Origin: Vermamoeba vermiformis
Lineage: Eukaryota; Tubulinea; Echinamoebida
Length of the DNA stretch: 64,000 nucleotides
Assembly (NCBI GenBank): GCA_045837725.1
Contig: JBEWZL010000116.1
Span: 1-64,000, forward strand
Reading direction: 5' to 3'
Position 1 is the first letter of the stretch. Every line of letters begins with the position of its first letter. Below, one piece after another: positions 1 through 11,826 of this stretch. The notes under the pieces were generated by a model. It saw nothing but the letters and a program-made list of their open reading frames with translations, had not been told where the DNA came from and did not search any database. The translations under genes were made by a program, and so were the position numbers.

Positions 1-413
1 TAAAGAATATCCTTCTTACAACTCCATGGGCTGGTGTGCTTGGCTTAAAGAGTAAATGTCTTCATGAAACTCATGGTTAAAAATATTTTGTGACTCAAAC
101 TTAGCAAATTGGTGATATCTACATTGATACATTTATTTTTTTTTTTTTTTGCTGGAGGTACTTGATAGCCTTGGCATGATGTTCAGGTGACTTGTAATGA
201 TATTTTTGGGATTGTATCTCATTGTGTCACTATTCTGTGAAGACGCAGAACGGATCTTCGCATGAACAGAGACAGAGGCAGAGCAGACAGTAAGTAAATT
301 AAAGCTGATGTTTATTATATAGAATAATAAAGAGATACAATAATAGTGTTACTTCTTTAAGCTAACATATTTCCTAATTAGGAAATCATCTGACTTTGTG
401 ATGACTGGTATTG
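1..413. other. non-coding stretch downstream of the first gene
   Basis: No convincing open frame. It holds a long T run near 134-151 and AT-rich sequence. AATAAA-like words near 310-335, read on the minus strand, would suit the 3' end of the gene that ends at 414. Nothing else is recognised. Confidence 0.6.
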
Positions 414-2299
414 TTATGGTTCTTCGAGAGTGACATGTTTGACATGTGTCATCAAACGGTTGACACTTCGTTTCAGTTTGGAGTTTGATGGTGGAGGTTG
501 ATCGAGGAGAGCCCCATCAGCAATTAATTGTGCCAGTACTGTCATATCTTTGATCTCCATGTCTGGCACGTACTTGTTGAAGATCCTAAACGTCGGGTAG
601 CCCATGCGTACAAAGTCCAAAACAGTTTGATGTGATGCAAGACACAGCGTCAAGAATGATATTTCCTTATTGTTGTAGTCTGCTGAAGTAATCATGCCAT
701 AATACATGTTTGGAAAAAACCCATACATTTGAGCAATAACTGTGAATAGAATTGATTGGCAAGCCCGTTTACATTTAGCTTCTTATTGCCATACTTACTC
801 TGTCCAACTGAAACATTTGCAACAGAAATGTTGAATGTGGTCCAACTTGAATCGATGAAAGAACCAGCCAATAAGCTTTAGAAAGTAAATTAGTACCTAT
901 ATTCAGTTATTTATATCTTACGCATTGGCCCTATCATTGGTGTGTGCGTGAGCGATGGTCAAAAGTTGTCGTTCAAGAACAATTTGATCAATGTTCATCA
1001 TCTTTGACAACAAAAACGTTGCTTTTTCTGTGTCGTATCTTGACTTAATGTAGTTGGTTATATTCTCAACAAACTTCCGTGGCACACCCCAACTGATCAG
1101 ATCTGTGTTGTTTTTCCACATTGATACTGAAAAAATCAACTTTAGCTCATTATCAATTATTATACGAGTTCACCATGTACCATCATGCTTTCGACCAAGT
1201 CCATAGAAATTATCCCGACCATAGTCTAAGATATAATGGCTATTTTTGCTCACCTCATGCAGAGGTAGTTCAAGCTCGGAGCCAAATGAAAATACTGGCT
1301 TATATAAGAATGCTAGGAACATCTCATAGAATCCTAACAAAACCAGGATTATAAATTAAACGATTCTATTTGGTTGTGCTTTACCCGTTGCAAACCATGT
1401 TCCTGGATAAATTGCTTCGGCCCACTTTATGCTCATCGAGTCCAATATTGCAGGAACCCACGTCATGTTTGTCACGTGATAATATCGTGGCAGAGACCGG
1501 CTGTTAAATTTTGCATCATCTATATAGATATCTCTGATTGCCTTTGCTTCACTGAGCCGTTGAATTTCGCAGGGTCTACGAAAAGTGACACGTCAAAAAA
1601 TTGGATTTGAACACATTTGTGGCTAAATTACGCAGTAAAATACTTACGACATTTTGCTATGTTGACTCGAAAGCATTTTGTCAATGAGAAGAAGCACGTT
1701 CTTGCGAAGTTGTTGTCTGATCTTCGGATCATTGAAACTGTTGAATATTGGAGGTCTTGAAGCTCCACTTTCGCTGGCAATTTTCCGAATAAAATCAGTT
1801 GAATAATTTGTTCCATAATTGACGAAATTCTGGTCGAATAAATCCGCAAAATGTGGATCTTGCTCTATCAGTGAACAACTTGCTGTTTAAAAAAATTTTA
1901 GTTACTTCACAATTATTTTGTTATTAATAATAACCCAAAAACTTTTTTTCCCGTGCAAAACGGATCAAATCCGCAATTCGATAGGTTGCCACACTCGGCA
2001 TTTCACTTCGCAGAGCACAGGTTACCAAACGTGTGGCAACCTATTGCGGTCATATATATATATTATATGTTTATGTAATTACGAAGTAGTGCGAGAGCAA
2101 CTAAGCAAGTTTCGGCGTCAGCAAAACGGATCAAATCCGCAATCCGCCTCGCTAGCTTGAAATTGAATTGCCGAAATATTGGGACCGCTGATATCAGCGG
2201 GCATTGGTAATTTCCGTTGAGCACTTAAACTGAAATCGAAAAAAACAACAACTTACCAATGGCAACAAAAAGAAATATGAAAGTCGATACCAATCGCAT
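414..2299 (-). CDS. unrecognised secreted protein, multi-exon
   Basis: I do not recognise this family. The gene model is seven exons on the minus strand. The start at 2299 begins a clear signal peptide (MRLVSTFIFLFVAIA) and is followed by an intron of about 400 bases. Later exons lie near 1880-1650, 1577-1376, 1335-1255, 1140-918, about 880-805 and 772-414, giving roughly 390 residues. The mature part is mixed and soluble looking, with aromatic-rich segments (WAEAIYPGTWF, MYGFFPNMYYGM) and potential N-glycosylation sites such as NMT and NIS, so secretion or a vacuolar/lysosomal location is likely. The splice between about 1255 and 1140 is awkward: the best pyrimidine-rich acceptor gives the wrong phase and an in-frame stop, whereas an upstream AG keeps the frame. 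The coding nature is well supported, the exact junctions less so. The function is unknown. Confidence 0.7.
1951..2150. repeat. inverted repeat flanked by direct repeats inside an intron
   Basis: The arm ATAGGTTGCCACAC (1981-1994) is matched by its exact reverse complement at 2031-2044. CCGCAAT (1971-1977) and ATTGCGG (2043-2049) extend the pairing. A direct repeat, GCAAAACGGATCAAATCCGC, lies just outside on both sides (about 1955 and 2120). The unit sits in intron 1 of the secreted-protein gene. It could be a very small MITE-like element or a foldable intronic signal. Confidence 0.6.
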
Positions 2300-3037
2300 T
2301 AGAATAACTTGCCCAGCTACAGTTAATATAATTTGACGCTGCGTCAACACTCTAGAGCCGTGTGTGTATTAATAAAAGATCTTACGACTAAAAAAATTTA
2401 CGCTGTTACGCTTTTACACTTTAGTGCCTGATTCGGGTCTTAAAATAATGCTGACCAATAGAGTAATAGGCTTTAATCCAAAAATGGAAGGGCATTGGTC
2501 GCTATTGGCAAAATCCTTGCCATGTACTCTAATGAAACTCCAGCAATAACTAGTGCTTTCGAAGTTAAGCTTCGATCTGAATAAAACACAGCGTCACAGA
2601 TAATTTAAATTCATGTGTGTGGTCGACCTATACGCTTGAACGAGATTTCGCCATCAAATGCTCTTCAATCGCGAAAAAGAGACCCGCAAGATCTGATCCG
2701 CGTTGTTTTCCCCAGCGCCAAAGAGCGCCATAGGACCTCTAAGGAAAGTTTGTGTTTTGGAATTACCTCTAGAATTTGCGAGATCCTACTACATTCGCAG
2801 ATAACAAGATTTAAATTATGTAAAAAAGGTTGGGGGTAAAATACTTGTTAATTGTAATAAAATAACAAAGCCCAGCTCTTACGTAAGGGTACGAGAAAAA
2901 ATACATTCGTGAGCATTGAATTACTATCGTTGTGCTCGCATTGCCGCCCTCGCATTGAAGCCTGAAAGATTTCACACACGCAATAAAAGCATTTCAACAA
3001 TTGATTCGTAAAATCGTTTTTTAAAACTACACAAAAA
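2300..3037. other. spacer between two minus-strand genes
   Basis: This holds the presumed promoter of the secreted-protein gene (AT-rich just upstream of 2299) and the 3' flank of the kinase gene. The short open frames here have no protein-like composition or splice context. A GATC-rich word (AGATCTGATCCGCG) occurs near 2690. Confidence 0.5.
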
Positions 3038-5939
3038 TTACATGGGCCTCGGTGAAATTGGAGGCGGTGATCGTCGGTACTGTTTACACGCTTCAATGAC
3101 TGGCATTAATCTGCTCGTATTGGAATCTGATGCTGCTGGTATCATCCAAGGGTGCTATATTAATATAATCGTTTATTAGTAAAAGTTTCGTTTTGCTAAG
3201 TCCGATCCAAAACAAAATTTCTTTCCTTTTTTGGAAGTGTTTCTAAATATAGATACGTACCTTTAACAACTCTTTAACGGTTGGCCGCGCATCAGCTTTC
3301 ATTTTCAAACAAAGACCCAAGAATTCTTTGAAATTATCGGACCATTTTTCTGGTTGTTGCAACGGAGGCACGCCCTTTTTGCTAATTGTAACGAGCGCCT
3401 AAATATACCAATATGAATAAAACTTCCTATTTTGGAAAGAGGCCGACGGCGTGTCTTTAACCTACCTTGAGCTCGGGCAAGTCCATGTAAGGCGGCAGAC
3501 CTTCAGCCATCTCCATGAGCAAGATGCCAACGCTCCACACGTCAGCTTTGTAGTCGTAGTCTTTGCCTCGAATAACTTCTGGGGCCATCCTAAGCACCAT
3601 AAAATAACATATTAGTAATCAACGCGTTATGAAATTATCGTGGTATTAAAAACCAAAATTTGAACGTGACGAGTAAACGAAATTAAAAAAAAAAATATCA
3701 CGTGCAATAAATTTGATATGCCTTATAAAGCTAAATTATGAATAATTTACGAACAGAAAAGTCAAGTCGGATGTTGGGTAAAGAATGATGTTCAATTTAA
3801 TACGTACCAATAAAGTGAGCCCAGCGCTGTGTTTCGCTTTTGTTTCCTCTTCGTCAATTGCACCGCGAATCCAAAATCACAAATTTTAACCGCGCCTTCG
3901 TGATTTAATAAAATATTATCGCTCTTAATGTCACGATGAATCAAGTGATTGCTGTGCATGTACTTTAATCCGTTCAATACCTAATTAGGAAATCACGTGT
4001 CGAGTTAGGACTAAGTAATTGCATTGTAATTTCATTATTTTGACTTACGTTCCACGTGACCCATCGCATTTGTAACTCGGTCAATGGGTATACTTTGTGC
4101 AGCCTTAGTATATCAGCTAAATTACCGCTATCCATATACTCCATAACAATCTATCATAGCCGTCAGTACAAAAATAATGCAACGATTGCCGTAGCAAGAA
4201 TTGAATTCTCGACGGAGAAAAATTTATGCAAAGTTATAGGTACGCGTTGGTTTTGAACTTACCCATAGTCTATCAGTGCTATAATAACCGCCCAAGAATT
4301 TTACAATGTTTTCGTGCGTGCAATTCTTCATGATTCCCATTTCAGCTGCTAGTGCATCTTCGTTCACGTTGTCAATGTTGATCTTTTTGATCGCCACTTT
4401 TTGCTTTGTTTTTCGATCTACGGCCATAAACACCGTGCCAAAGCCACTGTCGAGATATTCGTTAGTAAATTTCCGTATTTGGTAATATACCGTTCATACG
4501 TACCCTTCACCAATCTCGTCTTGAACTTCGAAAATTTCACGAGGATTGTCTTTATGATTAACAAGGTCCCCTAATAATATTGCAAAATTAATTCATGAAT
4601 CTCGGTACCATATTGCCATAAAAGGCAAGTCAATCTTTACACTTACAAAATTTCTCTCCATTTTCGCTGCCAGACGGCAAAGGCTTCGGATCTTCTTCAC
4701 GATTACTATAGCGCGTGTGAAATGCCAAAATATCCATAATTTCTTTTGAATTTTCAATCACTTCCACTGGCGTATAACCGCTGTCATTAATGAATTTTTT
4801 CCACGCGGGAGGCAGTCCCTTTCGATCGATTCAGATTAGTTACCTATTATATATAACACCTTATACTATATGTATTGTACTTACAACGAGACCTAGATCT
4901 TTATCGAACCTCACGTGGACCATGTGTTGTTGATTATACGGAGTACCAATATGAATATCATCGCTCCCTACACGAGTCAAAAAAATTAAATTACTACTTA
5001 GTTATAATTGGTCTAAAAATTTGTAAATTACTCGTTATTAATCGTAATAAAATATTATAGTTAAATAGCATATTATTACGTTAGAAGAAATTAAAAATTA
5101 ATTTAAATTAAATTGAATTGGATCAGATCTGCATTCGAGGCTATTCGATGTAACAATGCTTTAATCAATATAAATTACGTACTGCCTTTCAACGGATGTT
5201 TTTTCAGTGTTCTTCGTTTTACTGAACTGTTTCGCACTGTCATTATCCGATTTGCTTCGTTGTAACTTCTTTTCTCTCTTTCTAATTTGCTCTTCTATAA
5301 TTCAAAAGATCAATATATATATTATTTTACTATATTTGTATAAATATTTCGAATACTAAAGAATTACTGGTGTTGAATCAAAATTGAAACAGTTACACAT
5401 CCGCTACCAAATAAATTTAAAAATTGTGTAACGTATAATAATAGAATAATAATATGTTCATATATGTCTTATTATCCTATATGATTACCTTCTGTATCTT
5501 CATCATGGCCACGAGCAGTTTTCGATCCATCGTTTTGATTAATTTTGGCTTTGGCGTCAGCAATCTGTTGCGGAGATAAACTCGATATACTTTTGCTTCT
5601 TCTTAATTCTTTTTCAGTATCCGATGCACTATCTTCATCTTTGTTGTTATTATTGTTCGATCTTGAATCTGAATTTTCATTTTGGATTTGCTGTACACGT
5701 TCTTTGATTCGAGCTTTGTCGAAAATAGGCTCAGAATTAGCCTTAGTAAGATCTAATGTTAATCTTTTCGGCTTGCTCGATGATTTTGATTTAACTTCTT
5801 TAGGTGACGGATCTTTTTTCTGATCTGGTTCTGTAATGACGAGTTTAGGAGGACTACCTGGTCCTATATCTCCTTGTGATGTTTTAATTTTAATTAATTT
5901 AGCGCCGCTTTCTTTCTTCGCGATTGGCGGGCTTGACAT
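3038..5939 (-). CDS. p21-activated kinase (PAK/STE20 family)
   Basis: Serine/threonine kinase predicted to be activated by Rac/Cdc42 GTPases and to act on the actin cytoskeleton. The first exon (5939 to about 5490) encodes a Ser/Lys-rich, poly-Asn-containing N-terminus. A CRIB motif follows in its own exon near 4970-4880 ([15 protein letters not shown]), then the rest of the p21-binding region. The kinase domain has the glycine loop split by an intron (GEGGFGTVF), catalytic lysine in [16 protein letters not shown] in [10 protein letters not shown], and a PAK-like activation segment ending GSLYWMAPEV. The usual TPYW threonine of PAKs is replaced by Leu. The last exon (3166-3038) completes the kinase and adds a short Pro-rich tail. 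No PH domain is seen. About ten exons. Confidence 0.93.
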
Positions 5940-7131
5940 TTGAAGTTTGTCCAGATTTGTGTAACTGTCGAAAAATACGTTAGAAAATTAGGTGTTATAA
6001 TTTTAGCATGATCGTACGCGTATATAGCATGATATAGTAATAAAGAATTTTAATCAGCAAATTTTAATTAAGTAAAATACAAAAATTCAATTCCGTTCGC
6101 AAATCCGAATAATTTCGAATTTTACGCGACAAAATCGACTACTAGATTCATAAATAGACGTGCTTGTGAATACTTCAGTTTCTTTATGAAACTAAATTCC
6201 GTCTGCCGATATTTTACCTAATCTGCCGCTCAGTTCGTGGCGCGTCCTTTTATCGAATATTTATATGCCAAGCACCACTTTTAATAATACGTGGATTTAT
6301 GGTGTCTAACTACGATCGAAAATAATGAAATTCAAGCTCAAATTTTTCGGCAGATAGACGCGAGGTTAAAAATCACTATTTGATTGTTTTAGATGATAGA
6401 ACAAGAAACAACAATAGCGCTATTATAGTAGCAGTATTGTGCACGTTAATGTCATGATTAATTGCGCAGACTAAGCTACCCGAATAACAAATCCAAATCT
6501 GCCTTTCACTTTCCTCGATTTTTTGAAGCTTATAGGTAAAGGGTTACTTACACAATGTATACAAGTATAGCTCCCCTTTCGTTTGACGAAGACGGTGCAC
6601 AAAGTTTTTTTGTATTTTTGAATCCGTATTTGCGTAAAACTTTCTGCATCACCAAAAGGACATCGCCTAATTACTGGCATATTTAACTATTTTTTGATCT
6701 ATTTTTAGACTTAGTCTGAATTTTTGGTCGAAGCGGGCCAACAGTCTCGCTCATCAGGCACTAAGAAATCCATCTCAGTTGATCGATGCAGTAATATTCA
6801 TAGCATGTAAGATGTTGTACTTACAATAACGTTGAATGATGACTTTACTAAATTAATGAGCTTCGTTTTTCTCCGCGATGTACATGAGATCGGATCTTCC
6901 TTTTTTGTTGGCCTAGGCAAACAAGAACTCCTAATTGAGCTGCTGATTCCATAGAGCCGACTTTGGATACAGACAAGTGGTCATCTACCAGGGCTCTAAT
7001 TGTGGCTCTGTGGGGCGGATTCTCGTCGAGTTTTCTACGTGTGGAAAAAGATTTTTGCATTGTTTCAGGTCCCTTTTATCTTTATTTTTCCATCAGAAGC
7101 ACACGCCTATTCTTAGTTTATCAACTACGCA
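5940..7131. promoter_or_regulatory. divergent intergenic region between the PAK and aconitase genes
   Basis: Two genes transcribed apart share this 1.2 kb, so it must hold both promoters. It is AT-rich with no supportable coding exon. A possible 3' splice site (GTTTCAG) near 7063-7069 could end a leader intron of the aconitase transcript, which is inference only. A GATC dimer (GAGATCGGATCTTCC) occurs near 6888. Confidence 0.45.
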
Positions 7132-10100
7132 ATGGCTGAACTCCAAAACAACCCTTACAAGAACTTGCTCAAGAGCTTGGATGTTAATGGCAAGCAATTC
7201 CAATACTTCAGCTTGCCTGATCTTAACGACGCTCGTTTGGGTAAGTAGGGCTACATGCACTATAGTCATGTATAATTAGATCATTCTTATATCTTTTGAT
7301 GCAAAATATAGTCGTTACGCGGTGAGATGTCATCCGAAAAAACAATTCATAAAATAATTATTTAATTGTTTTTCTCGTATCAAAGTCTTAGCATAGTACT
7401 CTTTGATTGATCAGTCTATGTTTTTTGTTGGGATCTGGTTGTTTCCAGCATCTGGATTGCACACAAACTTTTACGGACATTACGAGACCCTCTATAATAT
7501 TTTAAAATATACACACGCATACGAAACCTATTAATCAATATTATTACAGCCAAGCTTCCTTTCTGCGTTCGTGTTTTGCTTGAATCCGCTGTCCGCAACT
7601 GTGACAACTTTAAAGTCAGAACTAAGGACGTCGAAAGCATTTTGGATTGGGGTATGTATTATTAAAGCAATGATAGAGCTTATAATCTTCGGTGCCGAGC
7701 TAATTTAATTGAGATCTCAAATATCTTTTCGTTAAACTGTTGTTGATTATTCATCAAAATGAAGAATCACCATAAATATCGATCAAATATGCTGTACAGC
7801 AAAATGATTAATTTATTTCTCAATTATTGGTGTTTTTTCAAGCAAAGTTTTCTTAATGTTGCAGATTCAGATTTGTTTAATGAACAGGCGTGCAGACAGC
7901 CGAAGATCTCGATCTAACGTTATTTTACAGAAAATACCTACAAGACCCCCACTGAAATCCAATTCAAGCCTGCCAGAGTCATTTTGCAAGTAAGTTCCGG
8001 AGATCGATCCGCGGATGTGGCCGTAACTCTGCTCAATTATCTTGAGATTTCTTACCGTTTCGAGGACCGTGTCTAACGCGTTGATATTTATAGGATTTCA
8101 CTGGTGTCCCCGCCGTCGTCGACTTGGGTAAGTCAGTTATTCCCATGATCTGATACTTTTGCGAACGAAATTTGGGAACTGCAATGTTATTGCGAATCAA
8201 TTTCATTATTTTTAAATTTAATTTAACGCGGAGCTCAGCCCGAGGGCGTCTGCAATTGTTTACTCGATCAGCTGCCCTTTGCGATCGCGACTTGGCAATT
8301 TTTAAATTGAACTTGAATTTTATTTAATATGGTGTGCGATACCTGGTATTAATAATCCTATTATTAGCTGCTATGAGAGACGCCACTAAGCGCCTCGGAG
8401 GTGACTCGACCAAGATCAACCCTGGTGTCCCCGTCGATTTGGTTATTGATCACTCTGTTCAAGTAAGTAGTACTTAATATAAGCTGCGATTGCATATTGA
8501 GCCTTAAGAATCCTCAACAAGCGGTCCGGTCACAATCGCGATCGAGATTCACCCTTAGAATTTTCGTTTCGAGCGAAATTTGCCTATTTTATCGTTCATT
8601 AAGCTATAAATATTTTCTAACGTACTATTTATTACTATAGGTCGATAAGTTCAGAACCGCTGATGCCTTGGAGAAGAACTTGGAATTGGAAATGGAGAGA
8701 AACAAGGAACGTTTCGTCTTCTTGAAGTGGGGTGCTCAAGCCTTCAAGGGCCTCACTATTGTTCCTCCTGGCGCTGGTATTGTCCATCAAGTAAGTACTT
8801 TAAGACTCGCGAGCCAAATCCAACTCGATCTTCAACCGTATCTCAGTTCTTCAAATCCAATATTACCTCTCTACTCGCGCTTATTTTATTACTAATATTA
8901 TTCTACGTATTTCAATGCTAATTACTTCCTTTTTGCAAAGGTCAACTTGGAATACCTCGCTCGCGTCGTTTTCAACAACAACGGTGTCTTGTACCCTGAT
9001 TCACTCGTCGGTACTGACAGCCACACTCCTATGGTCAACGGTTTGGGAGTGTAAGTAGCATTAGGATGAATTTTAGATTTGTTTATCGCAAATTTGACCG
9101 TTATTTTTTGCGCGGGATCTGATCGTCTTATTTTAGCGTCGGATGGGGTGTCGGTGGTATTGAAGCCGAAGCCGTCATGTTGAACCAACCTGTAAGTACC
9201 TCGTATTGGCTAATTATTGGAGTCGTATTAACGTGTCCTTTATTAGATTTCCATGGTTTTGCCTGAAGTTATTGGTTACAAATTGACTGGTTCATTGAAC
9301 CCTCAAGCCACTTCTACTGATTTGGTCCTCGTTATCACCAAGCACTTGAGAGAAAAGAAGTACGTTACATGATTGATTTTAAACCTGATCTAGAAACGCT
9401 AGCAATAATTTCTAGATCCTTCGAATCTGAATCTAGTTTCTTAATTGTTCTTTATAGGGTCGTTGACAAGTTCATCGAGTTCTACGGTCCTGGTGTTGCC
9501 CAACTGTCTATTGCCGATCGTGCCACCATCTCCAACATGTCCCCTGAAATGGGTGCCACTATTTGCTTCTTCCCTATTGACGAGAAGGCTCTCGAATACA
9601 TGCGCTTGACTGGCCGCAGCGACGAACAAGTTGCTTACACCAAGGCTTACTTGAAGGCTCAAAACATGTTCCGCGACTACAACGACGCTTCTCAAGACTG
9701 CCACTACACTGAAGTTTTGGAGCTCGACTTGAGCACTATTATTCCTGCTTTGTCTGGTCCCAAGCGTCCTCACGACTACGTTCCTTTGAAGGACATGAAG
9801 ACCGACTTCAACAAGTGCATGACCAACAAGGTCGGCTTCAAGGGCTTCGGTATTGCCGAGACTGAACTCGCCAAGTCTGTCTCTTTCGAGTACGAAGGCA
9901 AGAAGCACGAGCTCAAGCACGGAGATGTCGTCATTGCCGCCATCACTTCTTGCACCAACACTTCTAACCCTAACGTTATGATCGGTGCTGCTTTGTTGGC
10001 CAAGAAGGCCGTTGAAGCTGGTCTCAATGTTGAGCCTTACGTCAAGACCTCTCTTGCCCCTGGCTCTGGTGTCGTCACTAGCTACTTGCAACGCTCTGGT

Positions 10101-11532
10101 TTGTTGCCTTATATGGAAAAGCTCGGCTTCGCCGTCGTTGGTTACGGTTGCACCACTTGCATCGGTAACTCCGGTCCTTTGCCCGAAGAAGTCAGCACTG
10201 CCATCGAGTCCGGTGATTTGGTCGTCGCTGGTGTCCTCTCTGGCAACAGAAACTTCGAAGGTCGTATTCACCCTCACGTTCGTGCCAACTACTTGGCCAG
10301 CCCTCCTCTCGTTGTTGCCTACGCCCTCGCTGGCACCGTCAACATTGACTTCGAAAAGGAGCCTATTGGCAAGAACAAGGACGGCAAGGAAGTCTTCTTG
10401 AAGGACATCTGGCCTTCTCACGACGAAATTGCCAACGTCGTCTCCTCCAACGTCCTCAAGGAGATGTTCGTCGACGTCTACGGCAAGGTTACTGTAAGTG
10501 TCAAAAGCGAAAGTTTGACGTGATTAGCGATACTAACGATATTTTTTGCGCTTTACAGCAAGGTACTGCTCAATGGAACGCTTTGCACGCCGGCAAGTCC
10601 GAATTGTACGAATGGGACCCTGCTTCAACTTACATCCACCACCCTCCTTTCTTCCAATCTATGCAACTCCAGCCCACTCCTCTCACTTCCATCAAGAACG
10701 CCAACTGCTTGTTGAACCTCGGTGACTCCATCACCACCGATCACATCAGCCCTGCTGGTAACATCGCCAAGACCTCTTCTGCTGCTCGTTACTTGGAAGC
10801 CCGAGGTGTCAAGAAGGACGACTTCAACAGCTACGGTGCTCGTCGAGGTAATGATGAAGTCATGGTTCGTGGTACCTTCGCCAACATCCGCTTGGTCAAC
10901 AAGATGGTCGGCAAGGCTGCCCCCAAGGCTGTCCACGTTCCTTCTGGCGAGACTCTTGACGTCTACGACGTTGCCGAGAAGTACTTGAGCGCTGGTACTC
11001 CCACCATCATTTTGGCTGGCAGAGAATACGGATCTGGTTCATCTCGTGACTGGGCCGCCAAGGGTACTTGGATGTTGGGCGTTAAGGCCGTCATTGCTCA
11101 ATCTTACGAGAGAATCCACCGCTCCAACTTGGTTCTCTTCGGTGTCATTCCTTTGGAATTCAAGGTAGGTTTTTTTGGCTCGCGTAACACGCGAACAGTG
11201 ACTACTTTGAGGCATTTCAGCTACTCTGGCCTGTCATTGTTCTGCTCTATTACTTGTTTTATTTGATAAGACCGACACGTAGCTAACAATTTAATTTATA
11301 GGAGGGCGAAAGCGCTGATACTCTCGGTTTGACTGGCAAGGAAACCTTCGACATTGACATTGGCCACATTGATCAAGTCAAGCCCAACCAAGAAGTCACC
11401 GTCAAGGTTCACGGCGGAGCTGTTTCTGAGTTCAAGGTCGTTTTGCGCTTCAACACTGAGACTGAAGTCAACTACTACAGACACGGTGGTGTGTTGAACT
11501 ACGTCATCCGCGAGACCATTGGCCACAAATAA
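7132..11532 (+). CDS. ACO1: aconitate hydratase, IRP1/AcnA (cytosolic) type
   Basis: Interconverts citrate and isocitrate through a 4Fe-4S cluster. Twelve exons (7132-7240, 7550-7651, 7931-7989, 8094-8127, 8368-8462, 8641-8790, 8941-9050, 9137-9191, 9247-9359, 9458-10493, 10559-11164, 11302-11532) sum to 2700 bases, or 899 residues, the length of IRP1/AcnA rather than the shorter mitochondrial enzyme. Cluster ligands are visible in SCTNTSN and [11 protein letters not shown]. Substrate-site signatures include [28 protein letters not shown] and [15 protein letters not shown]. There is no mitochondrial presequence at this start, so a cytosolic location is predicted. The long exons favour C-ending codons, suggesting high expression. 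No iron-responsive hairpin is evident here. Whether it also binds RNA, as animal IRP1 does, cannot be judged. Confidence 0.97.
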
Positions 11533-11572
11533 GATTTTCTTCGAGAGATCTTACTCGGCTTAATATTTCGTT

Positions 11573-11578
11573 AATAAA
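11573..11578 (+). terminator. poly(A) signal AATAAA of the aconitase gene
   Basis: AATAAA lies 41 bases after the stop codon. The same hexamer follows many other plus-strand genes in the window at similar distance, so it is probably the standard polyadenylation signal of this genome. Confidence 0.6.
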
Positions 11579-11826
11579 CTATATTTTTATATAGACCATG
11601 TATGAATAATAATTTTTGCTATTGTTAAACTTCCGTGAGAACTCGAGCGCGCAAGCAGAAAAATAGATCAACTTCTCTCGTGTCACGCAATGACAGGTGT
11701 TGCCGTTGTGATATTTTTGAGGCTGCTTCAATAGAATCTTTGTATAATATTTTGAACCACGAGCACCCTTATTGTGTCGGTTTAAAGTTCTAGGCAGGTT
11801 AAAGATCGAATTTAAATTAGCTGACG

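Noticed and set aside
2615-3096. Short frames between the first two genes
   Set aside because: Basic, low-support products; part overlaps the last exon of the kinase on the other frame.
9441-10421. 326-codon open frame antisense to aconitase
   Set aside because: It mirrors a highly codon-biased exon; the product has no recognisable domain and no splice or promoter context.
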